DNA from: Planktomarina sp.
Lineage (GTDB): Bacteria > Pseudomonadota > Alphaproteobacteria > Rhodobacterales > Rhodobacteraceae
Direction: 5' to 3'
Assembly (NCBI GenBank): GCA_022425445.1
Contig: JAKMFM010000162.1
Span: 1 to 6,734, forward strand
Length of the DNA: 6,734 nt
Shown here: positions 5,860 through 6,734 of the stretch, one piece after another
Position numbering within the stretch: the first letter of the stretch is position 1
How the letters are laid out: each line of letters opens with the position of its first letter
Program-made: the position numbers and the translations under genes
The notes under the pieces: generated by a model
Told to the model about the DNA's origin: nothing
What the model saw: only the letters and a program-made list of their open reading frames with translations
The model's database searches: none

Positions 5860-6734
5860 TTACAGCCGGGCAAGCAAACTTGGGGTCGGCCACGCATCGG
5901 CGGGTAAGTTGAGCCTTTCTTGCTCCGATTGCACAGCCGCGCGGGTTTTGGATCCTAAGATCCCATCGACTTTACCAACATCATGGCCGCGAGCGACTAG
6001 TTTTTTTTGCAACGCTCGCATATCTTGTCCGGCCAAGCCCGCGTCTGGTGTTCCGGGGTCAAACCGCGGGGCGCCCGACAGCAGCGTCGCGAAATAGGCG
6101 GCTGTGGTGACATAGACCAAGCTCTGGTTCCATTCAAAGTAGACGTTGAAATTTGGATAGGTCAGAAAGGCGGGGCCCTTATGTCCAACTGGCAGCAATA
6201 CAGAAGCCTGACCAGCGCTGGGCTGCAACGGGCCATGCCGTCCTGTCACCCCAAGCGCCTGCCAGCGCGCGACGGGCAGGCTTTTGTCCAGCCCGGTAAG
6301 GGTTAGATCAAGATCTTCAGGCAGTTCAATTTCTTGCAACCATGGGGCATCGGCTTGCCAGCCCAATCGGCGCAGCATATGACCGCCACTCATCAGTGCA
6401 TCTTCAGCAGAGTTTTGCAGATCCACGCGGCCATCGCCATCCCCGTCGGAGCCACTGTCCAGAATGTCTTCGGGCAGCATTTGGATCATCCCAATCTCAC
6501 CGGCCCATGCGCCTTTGGTTTCACGCGGATCAAAATCACCGCGAGCATATAGCTCTAGCGCTGCAAAAACTTGCGGGCGAAACAACTCAGGGCGCCGGCA
6601 ATCCTGGGACAAGGTGAGCAGTGCATTGAGCGTGTTGAAATTGCCTTGATTGACACCAAAATCTGTCTCAAACGCCCAAAAGGCCAGCAAGACCCCCGGT
6701 GGGATCCCGTAATCACGCGATAGCCTGTCAAAGA
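5860..6734 (-). CDS. MltB-type lytic murein transglycosylase with peptidoglycan-binding domain (5' end missing)
   Basis: The visible 290 residues belong to the membrane-bound lytic transglycosylase B family (GH103, SLT_2 domain), which cleaves the MurNAc-GlcNAc bond of peptidoglycan to leave 1,6-anhydro ends in the periplasm. The fragment opens in the catalytic domain. YGIPPG is followed by FETDFG, whose glutamate (codon at 6667-6669) is the expected catalytic acid. Further on are GEIGMIQMLPED, an EF-hand-like loop DGDGDGRVDLQN (6412-6447) like the calcium site known in E. coli Slt35, and GPAFLTYPNFNVYFEWNQS near the domain end. The last 55 or so residues (5863-6030) form a PG_binding_1 domain (ALQKKL, then VDGILGSKTRAAV). 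The start and signal peptide, perhaps 100 residues, lie beyond the right edge. It converges with smc, with 25 bp between stops and no visible terminator hairpin. Confidence 0.92.
   Translation of the reverse strand, partial: FDRLSRDYGIPPGVLLAFWAFETDFGVNQGNFNTLNALLTLSQDCRRPELFRPQVFAALELYARGDFDPRETKGAWAGEIGMIQMLPEDILDSGSDGDGDGRVDLQNSAEDALMSGGHMLRRLGWQADAPWLQEIELPEDLDLTLTGLDKSLPVARWQALGVTGRHGPLQPSAGQASVLLPVGHKGPAFLTYPNFNVYFEWNQSLVYVTTAAYFATLLSGAPRFDPGTPDAGLAGQDMRALQKKLVARGHDVGKVDGILGSKTRAAVQSEQERLNLPADAWPTPSLLARL

Noticed and set aside
6001..6008. Run of eight T (A on the coding strand) in the transglycosylase gene as a phase-variation tract
   Set aside because: It encodes Gln-Lys-Lys in a conserved peptidoglycan-binding helix, is short for slippage switching, and the enzyme is a housekeeping type.
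1..6734. CRISPR arrays, insertion sequences, tRNA or rRNA genes, phage or defence genes
   Set aside because: No regularly spaced repeats, transposase motifs, tRNA-like cloverleaf or rRNA sequence was seen on either strand.

Overview
The window looks like a chromosomal segment from an alphaproteobacterium, most likely the Roseobacter/Rhodobacteraceae lineage. This rests on three recognised features: the condensin protein SMC of the alphaproteobacterial type (about 1151 residues, compact hinge, LSGGEQ signature), a MltB-type lytic transglycosylase with a C-terminal peptidoglycan-binding domain, and moderate GC. The lineage call is made from remembered family features, not from a search.

Layout, left to right. 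Positions 1-183 hold no gene I can defend. On the minus strand an SDR-family protein (1021-1812) is followed after 66 bp by a TSUP/TauE-type membrane permease (184-954), probably one two-gene operon. Its leader carries two near-identical 15-bp repeats at 20-bp spacing, and a diverged relative of that element lies beyond the permease stop. A divergent plus-strand gene (1983-2192) encodes a 69-residue lipoprotein precursor of unknown function. After a 186-bp gap containing a perfect DnaA-box consensus comes smc (2379-5834, plus strand). It converges, with only 25 bp between stops, on the lytic transglycosylase gene (5860-6734, minus strand), whose start lies beyond the right edge.

Roles. smc and the transglycosylase are housekeeping genes for chromosome compaction/segregation and cell-wall remodelling. 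The SDR/permease pair looks like a metabolic module: a cytoplasmic nucleotide-binding protein with a small-anion exporter. The SDR has lost the canonical YxxxK catalytic pair, so ordinary dehydrogenase chemistry should not be assumed. Nothing here amounts to a clearly new multi-gene system. The points most worth checking are the altered SDR active site, the repeated operator-like element around the SDR/permease operon, the DnaA box ahead of smc, and the small lipoprotein.
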